Shown here: piece after piece, positions 37,093-48,196 of the stretch | Layout: each line of letters begins with the position of its first letter | How positions within the stretch are numbered: position 1 is the first letter of the stretch | DNA from: Clostridium mobile | Lineage (GTDB): Bacteria > Bacillota > Clostridia > Clostridiales > Clostridiaceae | Assembly: GCF_018918285.1 (NCBI RefSeq) | Contig: NZ_JAHLQF010000002.1 | Span: forward strand, 992,001-1,056,000 | Direction: 5' to 3' | Length of the DNA: 64,000 bases | Position numbers and translations under genes: made by a program | Notes under the pieces: generated by a model | Database searches by the model: none | Told to the model about the DNA's origin: nothing | Seen by the model: only the letters and a program-made list of their open reading frames with translations

Positions 37093-38055
37093 ATGAGAAT
37101 AGAAATAGGAAACAACGAAGCAGGGCAAAGAGTAGATAAATTTTTGAGAAAATGGTTAAAGGATGTTCCGCTAAGTCTTATATATAAGAGTATAAGAAAA
37201 GGTGATGTAAAGGTTAATGGGAAGAGATGTAAAGAAAAATATTCCCTAGAAGTTGGAGATGTGGTTGAGGTTAGAGATATAGTATCAAATAGGAAGCCTC
37301 AAATAAATTTTATTAAAGTTGAGGATTCAGGCAAAATAAAAATAACTTACGAAGACGAAAATATGATTATAGTTGAAAAATGGCCGGGAGTTTTAGTTCA
37401 CTCTGACAGTAAAAAAGGGGAACCCACCCTTACAGACTATGTGCTTTCCTATTTATATGATAAGGGAGACTATTTACCTGAAAACGAGGTTACCTTTACT
37501 CCAGCTTCATGCAACAGACTTGATAGGAATACTTCAGGAATAGTTATATTCGGAAAAAATTTTGAAGCTTTAAAACTATTAAATGAAATGATTAGAGAAA
37601 GAAAAATAAAAAAATATTACTTAGCACTAATATGTGGCAAACTTAAAAATGGAAAATATGAAGCGTATATATCAAAAGATGAAGATAAAAACATATCAGC
37701 TGTTTCTTTAGACAAGAAAAAGGATAGTAAAAAAATTGCAATGGAAGTGAAGACAGTTGAAACTTGTGGGACTTATTCTTTAATAGAAGTGGATTTAATT
37801 ACAGGAAGAAGTCATCAAATTAGAGCTCATCTAAGCTTTTTAGGAAATCCTATAGTTGGAGATAGCAAATATGGAAAAGGTAAAATTAATAGTTTCTTTT
37901 TCAATAGATATGGTGTAGACTATCAATATCTATATGCATATAAATTAATTTTTAAAGATTGTCCTGAGAAATTAAACTATATGGAAAACAAAACAGTTGC
38001 AGAATCACTTCCACCAGTATTAAAGAAAATTAAAAACGACGTATTTAAGTTTTAG
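37093..38055 (+). CDS. RluA-family RNA pseudouridine synthase
   Basis: A 320-residue protein with an N-terminal S4 RNA-binding domain (GQRVDKFLRKWLKD ... VKVNGKR) and the RluA catalytic motif CNRLDRNTSGIVIFGK, whose Asp in RLD is the catalytic residue. Later motifs SLIEVDLITGRSHQIRAHLSFLGNPIVGDSKYG complete the domain. It belongs to the RluC/RluD/YlyB group acting on large ribosomal RNA; the exact target uridine cannot be predicted. Third gene of the operon; AAGGAG before ATG. Confidence 0.92.
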   Translation: MRIEIGNNEAGQRVDKFLRKWLKDVPLSLIYKSIRKGDVKVNGKRCKEKYSLEVGDVVEVRDIVSNRKPQINFIKVEDSGKIKITYEDENMIIVEKWPGVLVHSDSKKGEPTLTDYVLSYLYDKGDYLPENEVTFTPASCNRLDRNTSGIVIFGKNFEALKLLNEMIRERKIKKYYLALICGKLKNGKYEAYISKDEDKNISAVSLDKKKDSKKIAMEVKTVETCGTYSLIEVDLITGRSHQIRAHLSFLGNPIVGDSKYGKGKINSFFFNRYGVDYQYLYAYKLIFKDCPEKLNYMENKTVAESLPPVLKKIKNDVFKF

Positions 38056-38070
38056 TTAAGGAGAATAACA

Positions 38071-39678
38071 ATGAAGGACAGGTCAACTACTAAAGGTTTT
38101 GCGGTGTTGTCCGCCGCTGGTATGATAGCAAAGGTATTATCTCTACTATACATACCTTTTTTAAAAGGAATTATAACAGATGAAGGGTATGGCGTATATG
38201 GAGCGGCATATTCTGTGTACGTATTCGTATTTGTTATAACTAATGCTGGGATACCAGTTGCTATTTCAAAGCTTATTTCTGAATTAACTGCAGTAAAGAA
38301 CTATAGAGATGCATTGAAAGGTTTTAAATTATCAAGATTTATATTGTTAATAATTGGAATATTTATGACTATCCTTATGATAATTTTTGCAAAACCTTTG
38401 TCCAAGCTAGTTCATTATGAGAATGCATATTTATCCATACTTGCATTAGCACCAGCCATATTATTTACTTCTGTAGCTTCTGCTTATAGAGGATACTTTC
38501 AAGGATGGGGCAATATGGTACCTACAGCAGTGTCACAGGTTATTGAGCAATTTGCAAATGCTATTTTTTCAATAGTTTTTGCTTCAATTCTTATTAAATA
38601 TGGAGTAGAAGCTGGATGTGCTGGAGCAACAATAGGCACATCTTTAGGAGCCTTTTTTTCTTCTATCTATTTAATGATTTATTACGAGAGAAATAAAAGG
38701 ATTAAAGTACCAAAAGGATATAATGAACTTCAAATAAAAAGACATTCTACAAAAGAGATTGTAAAGAAAATAGCAGCTTATGGTATACCAATTACCATAG
38801 CCGTTGGTATGACATATGCAGGAAATTTAATTGACGTAGCTAATACTAAGGCAAGGCTGATGGCAGGAGGGTTACCAGATGCTTATGCATCAACCTTATA
38901 TGGATACTTAGTAAAATACCAGCAATTGATAAATGTACCTATATCAATAATTACTTCTCTAGCTGTTGCAATTTTACCTGCTATTGCTAGTGCAGCTGCG
39001 GTGAACGATAAAAAACAAGTTAAAAGTAATATAATGTATGCTTTTAGAGTATGTTTTTTAATCGCTATACCATCTGCATTTGGATTATCAATACTAAGCA
39101 AACAAATCTTTTATATGTTAAAGTTTGGAGAAGGGGCATTTTTAATGACCTACGGCTCTATAGTATTAGTTCTAATGTCAGTTATGCAAATTCAAACTAC
39201 AATTTTACAGAGCGTAGGAAAACTTTACACAGCTACAATTTATTCTGTCATTGGAATAATATTTAAAATAGCAGCAAACTACTATTTAATTGCTATTCCA
39301 AGTATAAATATATCAGGAGCTATTTATGGAAGTATAATTGGATACATAATACCAATACTATTAAATGGAAGAATGATAAAGAAAACTTTAAATGTGAAAT
39401 TTAAATTGTTTGGAGGAGCAATAAAGCCAACAATATCATCTGTATTTATGGGTGGTATGGTTTATTCTTCTTTTAAAATATCCTTTATGCTACTTAAATT
39501 TTTGGGAAGTGGATACATAAGAAATGCGGTGGCTACACTCATATCTATAATAATTGGAATGTATTCATATATATTCGCCCTTATATTAACAGGCGGTATA
39601 ACAGAAGAAGATTTGAAAATTATTCCATCGAAATTAAGAAGGTTCATACCTAAATTTATAATAAATAGAATAAGATAA
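38071..39678 (+). CDS. MOP-superfamily lipid/polysaccharide flippase (YtgP/MurJ-like)
   Basis: A 535-residue membrane protein with about 14 hydrophobic segments and the family start LSAAGMIAKVLSLLYIPFLKGIITDEGYGVYGAAYSVYVF, as in YtgP/SpoVB-type flippases. YtgP relatives can flip lipid II (MurJ role). Conserved region YRGYFQGWGNMVPTAVSQVIEQ is present. It closes the operon beginning with the FtsA-like gene, putting an actin-like ATPase, a pseudouridine synthase and an envelope flippase together. The convergent spoVB gene encodes a distant relative. Confidence 0.9.
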   Translation: MKDRSTTKGFAVLSAAGMIAKVLSLLYIPFLKGIITDEGYGVYGAAYSVYVFVFVITNAGIPVAISKLISELTAVKNYRDALKGFKLSRFILLIIGIFMTILMIIFAKPLSKLVHYENAYLSILALAPAILFTSVASAYRGYFQGWGNMVPTAVSQVIEQFANAIFSIVFASILIKYGVEAGCAGATIGTSLGAFFSSIYLMIYYERNKRIKVPKGYNELQIKRHSTKEIVKKIAAYGIPITIAVGMTYAGNLIDVANTKARLMAGGLPDAYASTLYGYLVKYQQLINVPISIITSLAVAILPAIASAAAVNDKKQVKSNIMYAFRVCFLIAIPSAFGLSILSKQIFYMLKFGEGAFLMTYGSIVLVLMSVMQIQTTILQSVGKLYTATIYSVIGIIFKIAANYYLIAIPSINISGAIYGSIIGYIIPILLNGRMIKKTLNVKFKLFGGAIKPTISSVFMGGMVYSSFKISFMLLKFLGSGYIRNAVATLISIIIGMYSYIFALILTGGITEEDLKIIPSKLRRFIPKFIINRIR

Positions 39679-39681
39679 TTT

Positions 39682-39727
39682 TAATAGATAAAAGTGAATA
39701 GGATATCCTATTCACTTTTATCTATTA
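39682..39727. terminator. 46-bp perfect palindrome, bidirectional terminator between two flippase genes
   Basis: Bases 39682-39727 are a perfect inverted repeat with centre between 39704 and 39705. It begins 4 bases after the flippase stop and its right arm contains the last codons and stop of spoVB on the other strand. Transcripts from either side would fold into a very stable hairpin with a T-rich end. Confidence 0.8.
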
Positions 39728-41207
39728 TTAATTTACAAACATATAGTTGTGAAAATCCAAAGATTACTATAAATAAATATTTTAAAGTTCCTAAACTATT
39801 TGGCAATAAATTCTTTAGCATATTCAATATAAAATACATTAAAATTGAGGTTAGAATAATTATAAGAAATTTATTTGCATCAAAATCTAAATGTATTTTA
39901 GTATTTATTTCTTTTAAATTTAGTACAAGGGTAGTAATTGAAGTTATTATTACTGTAAATCCATATCCATATATATTCACTTTAGGAATTCCTACTAATA
40001 TATATAGCAAAATAATTTCTGTTATTGAAACTATTAAAGAATTTTTTAACAAAGCTCCTTGTTTGCCTAAACCATTTAATATGCCGAAAGTTGTAGCTGA
40101 TGTATATACAAATGGAGCGGTAAAAGATGCTAATAAAATAAACTGAGTCAAATCATTTCGCTTAAAAATAATGCTTCCTAAAGCATCTGGTATAGTAGAA
40201 CATATAATTAATGTAGATAGTCCTAATGTAAAGCTGAGCCTAAAGACGTTTTTAATTCTCTCTTCTGTCTCCCAATGGTTTTTGTTTACTAAACTTTGAG
40301 ATAAATCAGGAATAAGAATGATAGATATAGAGTTAATAACTACCATGGGAAAGAAAACTACACTCATACTCATACCAGACAGTTTACCTATTAAGGAAAG
40401 GGCTGAACTATAGTCCATACCTGAAGAAATTAATCTTCTAGGTATAATAAGTGTTGATATTGTAGACAATGTGGTAGATAAAAAACCATTTAAAGATAGA
40501 GGAATTGACATCACTAATACATTAAATAATAATTGAGCTCGCCCCTCTGTTCTCCCTCTATAAAAATAATTATTTTTACAACTAAATTTATAAAATATAT
40601 ATAGGAAAAGTGCGCTAGTAAATTCTCCAATGGCAAGTGCAATATAAGCAGATGTAACGGTATCAGCTATTTGTTTTGAGGGTAAAATCGTTGTTATGCT
40701 TATTATTATTAAGATTCTTAAAGCTTTTTCTAGTATATCTATTATTGCAGGAATAGATACCTTTGATATTCCATAAAAAAACCCTTTTAATATAGAAGAA
40801 AAGGCAACAAAAATCATAGCTGGGCATATGGCTTTTATTGAATTTATTGATCTCACATCTTTAATAATATTTTTACTAATATAGTTTGAACTAAAAAAAA
40901 CTAAAAGAACTACAATTATTGACCATATCATATCAAATATTAAAGTTATATGTACGGTTTTCTTTAAATTAGTAAAATCTTTTTTGCTCCAGTATTCTGC
41001 TGCTACTTTAGATACGGCGGTAACCATACCACCACATATAAGACATATAAAAAGATTATATATAGGCATTACAAGTCCGTATAATCCCATCCCTTCAGGT
41101 CCTAACTTTAAAGAAAGAATTATTGAAAATGTAAAACCCAATATACCAGTAATTAGGTTGGACACTATTAAAATAAAGGAGTCCCTAAAAAAACTGTCTT
41201 TTTTCAT
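39708..41207 (-). CDS. spoVB: Stage V sporulation protein B-type flippase
   Basis: A 499-residue protein of the MOP superfamily with about 14 membrane segments, starting KKDSFFRDSFILIVSNLITGILGFTFSIILS and including KLGPEGMGLYGLVMPIYNLFICLICGGM, the pattern of clostridial SpoVB. In Bacillus, SpoVB is needed for spore cortex synthesis, probably exporting a lipid-linked peptidoglycan precursor. Its presence is the clearest sign of a spore former in the window. Single gene on the minus strand; GGGG-rich site before ATG. The last codons are inside the palindromic terminator. Confidence 0.88.
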   Translation of the reverse strand: MKKDSFFRDSFILIVSNLITGILGFTFSIILSLKLGPEGMGLYGLVMPIYNLFICLICGGMVTAVSKVAAEYWSKKDFTNLKKTVHITLIFDMIWSIIVVLLVFFSSNYISKNIIKDVRSINSIKAICPAMIFVAFSSILKGFFYGISKVSIPAIIDILEKALRILIIISITTILPSKQIADTVTSAYIALAIGEFTSALFLYIFYKFSCKNNYFYRGRTEGRAQLLFNVLVMSIPLSLNGFLSTTLSTISTLIIPRRLISSGMDYSSALSLIGKLSGMSMSVVFFPMVVINSISIILIPDLSQSLVNKNHWETEERIKNVFRLSFTLGLSTLIICSTIPDALGSIIFKRNDLTQFILLASFTAPFVYTSATTFGILNGLGKQGALLKNSLIVSITEIILLYILVGIPKVNIYGYGFTVIITSITTLVLNLKEINTKIHLDFDANKFLIIILTSILMYFILNMLKNLLPNSLGTLKYLFIVIFGFSQLYVCKLIIDKSE

Positions 41208-41495
41208 TGTTGATCCCCTCTAATATTATTAACATTAATTAATATTCTTTTAGAGTGTCTATTATTACACTATATTTATAGTAGAGAATTAATAATTATG
41301 TCATATAATTTAATTTTTAACATAGTATTATCTGTTTTATTACATTACATGAGAATATTGAGAAAGATTTAACTTGAAAATATGATAATATATGGAATGG
41401 TAATGTGTTCAATATTTAACATGCCTAAATAATACTAGAATAATAAGATTTTTTAATGTAAAATAAATTGTAGTAAAGTTTTAGGGGGAATGGAT

Positions 41496-42065
41496 GTGGC
41501 TAAATATATTTGTTCTATTTGTGGTATGATTATTAATGAAAAGAATTCTTCTTTTAATAAAGAAGCCTTTGAAAAGAAGAATACATTAGAGGATATAAAA
41601 CATTGTCCATTCTGTGGTGTAGATAAAAAATATATAGGCGATGAAAAAGAAGTGGAATTAATTAATAAAAAAATAGAGGGATTAAGTAGTGATGCATTAA
41701 AAATTTTAGACCATGCTACTAAATTAGAGGTTTTTAACGGAGATTTTTATAAGAAGGCTTCACTTATTGCTAAGGATAAAAAAATAAAAGATATGTTTGA
41801 AGCATTAGCAAATATTGAATATATGCATGCTAGAGTCCATAAAACTTTAGGCGGGTTTAAAGAACTACCTAAATTACGAGATATGGATTATAGTAAATAT
41901 AATAGTGATGATATTTTAATTAAGATAGCAAACAAGAGAGAACAGCATGCAGTACACTATTATACTAAGTATTACAGTGTACTAAATTCTAAAACATTAG
42001 AAGATATATTTAACGCTTTTATCAGTGTTGAAAAGGATCATATAAATTTAACTATAAATATTTAA
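41496..42065 (+). CDS. Rubrerythrin-like protein with N-terminal zinc/rubredoxin-like knuckle
   Basis: The first 40 residues contain CSICGM and CPFCGV, two CxxC pairs that would bind iron or zinc. The following four-helix domain has the ferritin-like di-iron pattern: glutamates in KLEVFNGDFYKK and NIEYMHARVHK (ExxH-like), and VEKDHINL at the end. The order with the Cys domain first resembles reverse rubrerythrin. The GTG at 41496 lies 7 bases after GGGGG (41484-41488); the ATG at 41490 is too close, so the GTG is preferred. Likely role is peroxide or oxygen reduction. The 288 bases upstream show no other gene. Confidence 0.75.
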   Translation: MAKYICSICGMIINEKNSSFNKEAFEKKNTLEDIKHCPFCGVDKKYIGDEKEVELINKKIEGLSSDALKILDHATKLEVFNGDFYKKASLIAKDKKIKDMFEALANIEYMHARVHKTLGGFKELPKLRDMDYSKYNSDDILIKIANKREQHAVHYYTKYYSVLNSKTLEDIFNAFISVEKDHINLTINI

Positions 42066-42159
42066 AAGTATAATAAATAATGCATAATTTTATAAAAATT
42101 ATTTATCATATATAATGAAGTTTATAGTTACTTTTTACAAAAAAGGAGATAATTATTAT

Positions 42160-42876
42160 ATGGATAATAATAAAAAAATAGAAAAAACCTATGGTAGCGC
42201 ATTAAGGGGCATATTTCATGCTGTTAACCCTTTAAAGAAAAAGTTTTTAAAAACTTATTGTACAGTCCATAAGTTTGTAACAATTCAATCTTTAGAAATA
42301 CTAAAAAATGATGGATATGAAGAAGAATATAATTTTTTTAAGGAATATATATTCTATATAAATCAGGGTGTTACCTGGGCGGATCAAGACTTTAAGAGCT
42401 CCAATCATTTTTTTCATTTTAGCAAAGGAAAGGGTCTTTATGGATTTTCCAATGCATTAATTGAATGTAGAAGATATTATGATAAATCTTTATCATACTT
42501 AAAAGAAAACAACATGCCTAAAGCTATGTTTTATTTTGGAGCGGCCTGCCATTTAGTACAGGATGTTACCGTTCCACAGCATGTTAATAATAAATTGTTA
42601 AAAAGCCATAGAAAATTTGAGTTATGGATTATAAGTAGACTATTGAGCGACTATTCTTTTATGGCAGATAGTGGAGTTGTAAGATACAAAACCTTAGATA
42701 ATTATATTGTTAACAATGCTTTTTTAGCTAATAATACTTATTTAAAGAATTTGAGCAATAGAAATATTGAAGAAAGGTATAGTTTAGTTGCTTCTACTAT
42801 ATTAAAAGCAGCTCAAAAAACTACCGCTGGTTTTATGGTGGATTTCTATGAAGTTATAAAAGAAAACGATAATTAG
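42160..42876 (+). CDS. Zinc-dependent phospholipase C-like protein without signal peptide
   Basis: A 238-residue relative of clostridial alpha-toxin N-terminal domains. Counted from the ATG at 42160, the zinc ligands appear conserved: H37 (TVHKFVT), D77 and a His in WADQDFKSSNHFFH, H131 and D135 in HLVQD, H141, H150 and E154 in SHRKFE. There is no secretion signal, and the Trp1 ligand created by signal cleavage in the toxin therefore has no equivalent. No C-terminal lipid-binding C2-like domain. AAGGAG at 42143-42148 precedes this ATG, whereas an upstream in-frame ATG at 42115 has no site. A cytosolic or membrane-associated phosphodiesterase is inferred. Confidence 0.75.
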   Translation: MDNNKKIEKTYGSALRGIFHAVNPLKKKFLKTYCTVHKFVTIQSLEILKNDGYEEEYNFFKEYIFYINQGVTWADQDFKSSNHFFHFSKGKGLYGFSNALIECRRYYDKSLSYLKENNMPKAMFYFGAACHLVQDVTVPQHVNNKLLKSHRKFELWIISRLLSDYSFMADSGVVRYKTLDNYIVNNAFLANNTYLKNLSNRNIEERYSLVASTILKAAQKTTAGFMVDFYEVIKENDN

Positions 42877-42879
42877 TAT

Positions 42880-42910
42880 AAAAATCCTCTGCATTTAGAG
42901 GATTTTTATA
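42880..42910 (+). terminator. Terminator after the phospholipase C-like gene
   Basis: 11-bp stem (42880-42890 with 42897-42907), 6-base loop, T5 tail. Confidence 0.8.
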
Positions 42911-42951
42911 TTTTGAAAAGAATTAATAATATGAAAGGTGGTGATTTTTAT

Positions 42952-43461
42952 TTGGTTAAAGAAGCCTTAATTGATTTAAGTAATGAAAAAATTCAAGGAA
43001 GTATTTTAGATATTGGAATTAAGAACTATGGTGTAATTTACAATATAAGTAAACACTATAGTGGAAATTTTGATGTTGATTATATAGATGAGAGGAAAGA
43101 TAATGTAAAGATAGAGCAGGATTATTATGATTGCTGTACATTGTTTTTTACATTAAGTGATATTCTTCTTAAGACTAGCAAAGAGACCTTATTTAAAGAT
43201 ATACATACATATCTTAAAGAAGAGGGATATTTATATATTTGGGATATAGACAAAAAATATAATAAATATTTTCACTCTAAAATAAAAATTAAACTTCCTG
43301 ACAATAATATGAAAGAAATAACTATTAAAGATTATAATATATTTAAAGATAATTCAAAGGAAAGTATATTAAAGCTATTAAACCATTACTTTATAATAAC
43401 GGATTCATTAGAAAGGGATGGTTTATATTTTATTAAAGCAAAAAAACGCAAAACTTATTAG
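42952..43461 (+). CDS. Degenerate class I methyltransferase-like protein
   Basis: The middle of the protein follows the Rossmann methyltransferase layout: ILDIGIKNYGVIYNISKHY in the position of motif I, an acidic end of strand 2 (VDYIDERKD), DYYDCCTLFFTL as motif IV, and LKEEGYLYIWDID as motif V. Motif I lacks the usual GxGxG glycines, so cofactor binding is doubtful. A strong AAAGGTGGTGAT at 42934-42945 points to the TTG at 42952; a TTG at 42913 is also in frame. It lies 9 bases before the radical SAM gene, so a functional link is likely. Assignment is tentative. Confidence 0.55.
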   Translation: MVKEALIDLSNEKIQGSILDIGIKNYGVIYNISKHYSGNFDVDYIDERKDNVKIEQDYYDCCTLFFTLSDILLKTSKETLFKDIHTYLKEEGYLYIWDIDKKYNKYFHSKIKIKLPDNNMKEITIKDYNIFKDNSKESILKLLNHYFIITDSLERDGLYFIKAKKRKTY

Positions 43462-43470
43462 GAGGAAAAA

Positions 43471-45195
43471 ATGAAAATACTATTGACAGCAGTAAATGCA
43501 AAATATATACACAGTAATTTAGCAGTAAGGTACTTAAAATCCTTTACAGAAGAACTGCCTTATAATTGTGAGATTAAGGAGTTTTCAATAAATGACAATA
43601 TTGAAAGGATAGTTCAAAATATAATTGAAGAAAAGCCTGATATAGTGGGATTTTCCTGTTACATTTGGAACATAGAATTTGTTGAGAGAATTGCGACACT
43701 TATAAAGCTAATAAATAAAGACATAGTAATACTTTTTGGTGGACCAGAAGTGTCTTATGACCCAAGATACTACTTGGAAAAAGGTTACTGTGACTATTTG
43801 ATTACAGGAGAAGGGGAGGAAACCTATAAAGAATTTATTGAACATATTATAAATCAAAAATCTAAGGAAGAAGCATTAAATCTAAATATTAACAATGTAA
43901 AAGGTATATACTATAAGAAGGATTCTTTTGTATTTACTGGAAATAGAGATTTGATGGATATGGATAATATAGTTTTTCCCTATAAGCCTGAAGATAATTT
44001 AGACAATAGGATTGTCTATTATGAGGCATCTAGAGGTTGTCCATTCCGTTGCAAGTATTGCTTATCCTCAACCATAAGAGGGGTAAGGTTTTTAGATATT
44101 AATAGAGTAAAGAATGAATTGAAATTTTTTATAGATAAAAAAGTTAGATTGGTTAAATTTGTTGATAGAACCTTTAATTGCAATAGAAAATTTGCAATGG
44201 AAATATGGAGTTTTTTAATAAGCCAAGATACTGAAACCACATTCCATTTTGAAATATCTGCAGATATTTTAACAAAGGAGGAAATAGAACTTTTATCTAA
44301 ATCACCTACTGGAAGATTTCAATTTGAAGTAGGAGTGCAAACTACAAATGATGAAGTGTTAAAAAATATTAACAGAGAAATAAATTTTAAAGATATAAAA
44401 GAAAAGGTCGATGAATTAATAAAAGTAAAAAATATCAAACAACATTTAGATCTTATTGTGGGGTTACCAGGAGAGAGTTACGAATCCTTTATGAAATCCT
44501 TCAATGATCTTTATTCAATTGAACCAGAAGAAATTCAATTAGGATTTTTGAAGCTATTAAAAGGATCCCAAATGAGGGAAGAAGCACCTATATGGGGAAT
44601 GGTTTACTCTCCATATCCACCATATGAGATATTAAAAAACAACCATATATCCTATGAAGAAATCATTCAATTGAAAAGAGTTGAAGAAATGGTAGATAAA
44701 TACTACAACTCTGGTAAATTTAAAACAATTATTAAATATTTTATTGATAAATTCAAAACCCCATATGATTTTTACCATTCTCTTGGAGAGTTTTTTTATG
44801 AAAAAGGATATATGTCTAGGAATATATCATCCTCTGATTATTATAAAGTATTTTTAGAATTTAACAGTGAAATACTGAAAAATGATAATTACGATCTTAA
44901 AGAAATAGTAAAATTTGATTACTTATCCTTTAATAAAAAAAGATGGCTTCCAGATTTTCTCCATAGGGAAGAAAATAAAAATTTTAATAAAGAAATTATG
45001 AAAATAGCTCAGGATGAAGGAATTATTATTAAAGATAAGGTGAATAATTACCATATAGAAAAATTTAATGTAGATATATGTCAATACATTGAAAAATCAA
45101 TACTTAGAAGAGGAGATTACTACTTGTTATTTTGCGAAAATAATAAATATTTATACAAAAATTTAAATTTTCTTATTGAAAAATACTGGAGATGA
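43471..45195 (+). CDS. B12-binding domain radical SAM protein
   Basis: A 574-residue protein. Residues 1-130 form a cobalamin-binding-type Rossmann domain (VGFSCYIWNIEFVERIATL, FGGPEVSYDP, YLITGEGEETYKEF). The radical SAM motif CPFRCKYC has C190, C194 and C197. A long C-terminal region follows, as in the DUF4080 group of class B radical SAM proteins. The N-terminal LLTAVNAKYIHSNLAVRYL is typical of that group. It follows the methyltransferase-like gene by 9 bases with its own AGGAGG. The substrate is unknown; related proteins methylate or methylthiolate diverse targets. Confidence 0.87.
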   Translation: MKILLTAVNAKYIHSNLAVRYLKSFTEELPYNCEIKEFSINDNIERIVQNIIEEKPDIVGFSCYIWNIEFVERIATLIKLINKDIVILFGGPEVSYDPRYYLEKGYCDYLITGEGEETYKEFIEHIINQKSKEEALNLNINNVKGIYYKKDSFVFTGNRDLMDMDNIVFPYKPEDNLDNRIVYYEASRGCPFRCKYCLSSTIRGVRFLDINRVKNELKFFIDKKVRLVKFVDRTFNCNRKFAMEIWSFLISQDTETTFHFEISADILTKEEIELLSKSPTGRFQFEVGVQTTNDEVLKNINREINFKDIKEKVDELIKVKNIKQHLDLIVGLPGESYESFMKSFNDLYSIEPEEIQLGFLKLLKGSQMREEAPIWGMVYSPYPPYEILKNNHISYEEIIQLKRVEEMVDKYYNSGKFKTIIKYFIDKFKTPYDFYHSLGEFFYEKGYMSRNISSSDYYKVFLEFNSEILKNDNYDLKEIVKFDYLSFNKKRWLPDFLHREENKNFNKEIMKIAQDEGIIIKDKVNNYHIEKFNVDICQYIEKSILRRGDYYLLFCENNKYLYKNLNFLIEKYWR

Positions 45196-45286
45196 TTTAT
45201 AATGTATATTAAAAATGTATAAAATAAACAAGTCTCGCAATTAAGAATTTTAATAATAATTTAACAATAATTTCAATAATAATTTA

Positions 45287-45315
45287 TTGATTAAGACATT
45301 TATACGTATTATAAT
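45287..45315 (+). promoter_or_regulatory. Promoter of the V-ATPase operon
   Basis: TTGATT at 45287-45292 and TATAAT at 45310-45315 with a 17-base spacer; predicted start near 45322, about 80 bases before the first gene. Confidence 0.7.
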
Positions 45316-45402
45316 GGTTCATAAATTGTTATTTAATTCTATTAAAATTCGTAAATTTTTACAAAATCTTACAACTTATTTGTTGTCGAAGGAGGTGTTA
45401 TC

Positions 45403-45714
45403 TTGGCAGTAGAAGCTTTAAACAGTATAAAAAATGCTGAAACTAAAGGAGAAGAAATAATAAAAACTGCTCAACAAGAAAGTAAAAATATTATTAAGAA
45501 TGCAGAAACCAAATCTATTGAAGAACATAAGAGAATAATCGATGAAGCTAACTCATTAGCTAGCAACATGGTATCAGAAGCCTTAAAAAAAGGTGAAGAA
45601 GAGAGCAAAATAATAAAGGAGGGAGCTGAAAAAGAGATAAATGATATTATAAATGTATCTAGTGATAAAATGGAAAAAGCTATAAATTTAATAGTTGAGA
45701 GGATAGTGAAGTAA
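45403..45714 (+). CDS. V-type ATPase peripheral-stalk coiled-coil subunit (G/H-like)
   Basis: A 103-residue, Lys/Glu/Ala-rich protein predicted to be one long coiled coil (ALNSIKNAETKGEEIIKTA and onwards), matching the small subunit (AhaH/NtpF-like, called G or H) that pairs with subunit E in the peripheral stalk. TTG start with AAGGAGGTG ending 6 bases upstream. First gene of the operon, one base before ntpI. Naming of this subunit varies among species, so no symbol is given. Confidence 0.85.
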   Translation: MAVEALNSIKNAETKGEEIIKTAQQESKNIIKNAETKSIEEHKRIIDEANSLASNMVSEALKKGEEESKIIKEGAEKEINDIINVSSDKMEKAINLIVERIVK

Positions 45715-45715
45715 T

Positions 45716-48162
<2,447 letters not shown>

Positions 48163-48196
48163 TCCCTGAAAAATATTGGTTAAGGGAGTGGAATAT

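Noticed and set aside
39694-40146. 150-codon plus-strand frame after the flippase gene
   Set aside because: It is antisense to spoVB and has no start signal; it begins within the palindromic terminator.
41208-41495. 288-base intergenic stretch as a possible small RNA
   Set aside because: Only AT-rich sequence; I found no convincing promoter-terminator pair or stable fold.
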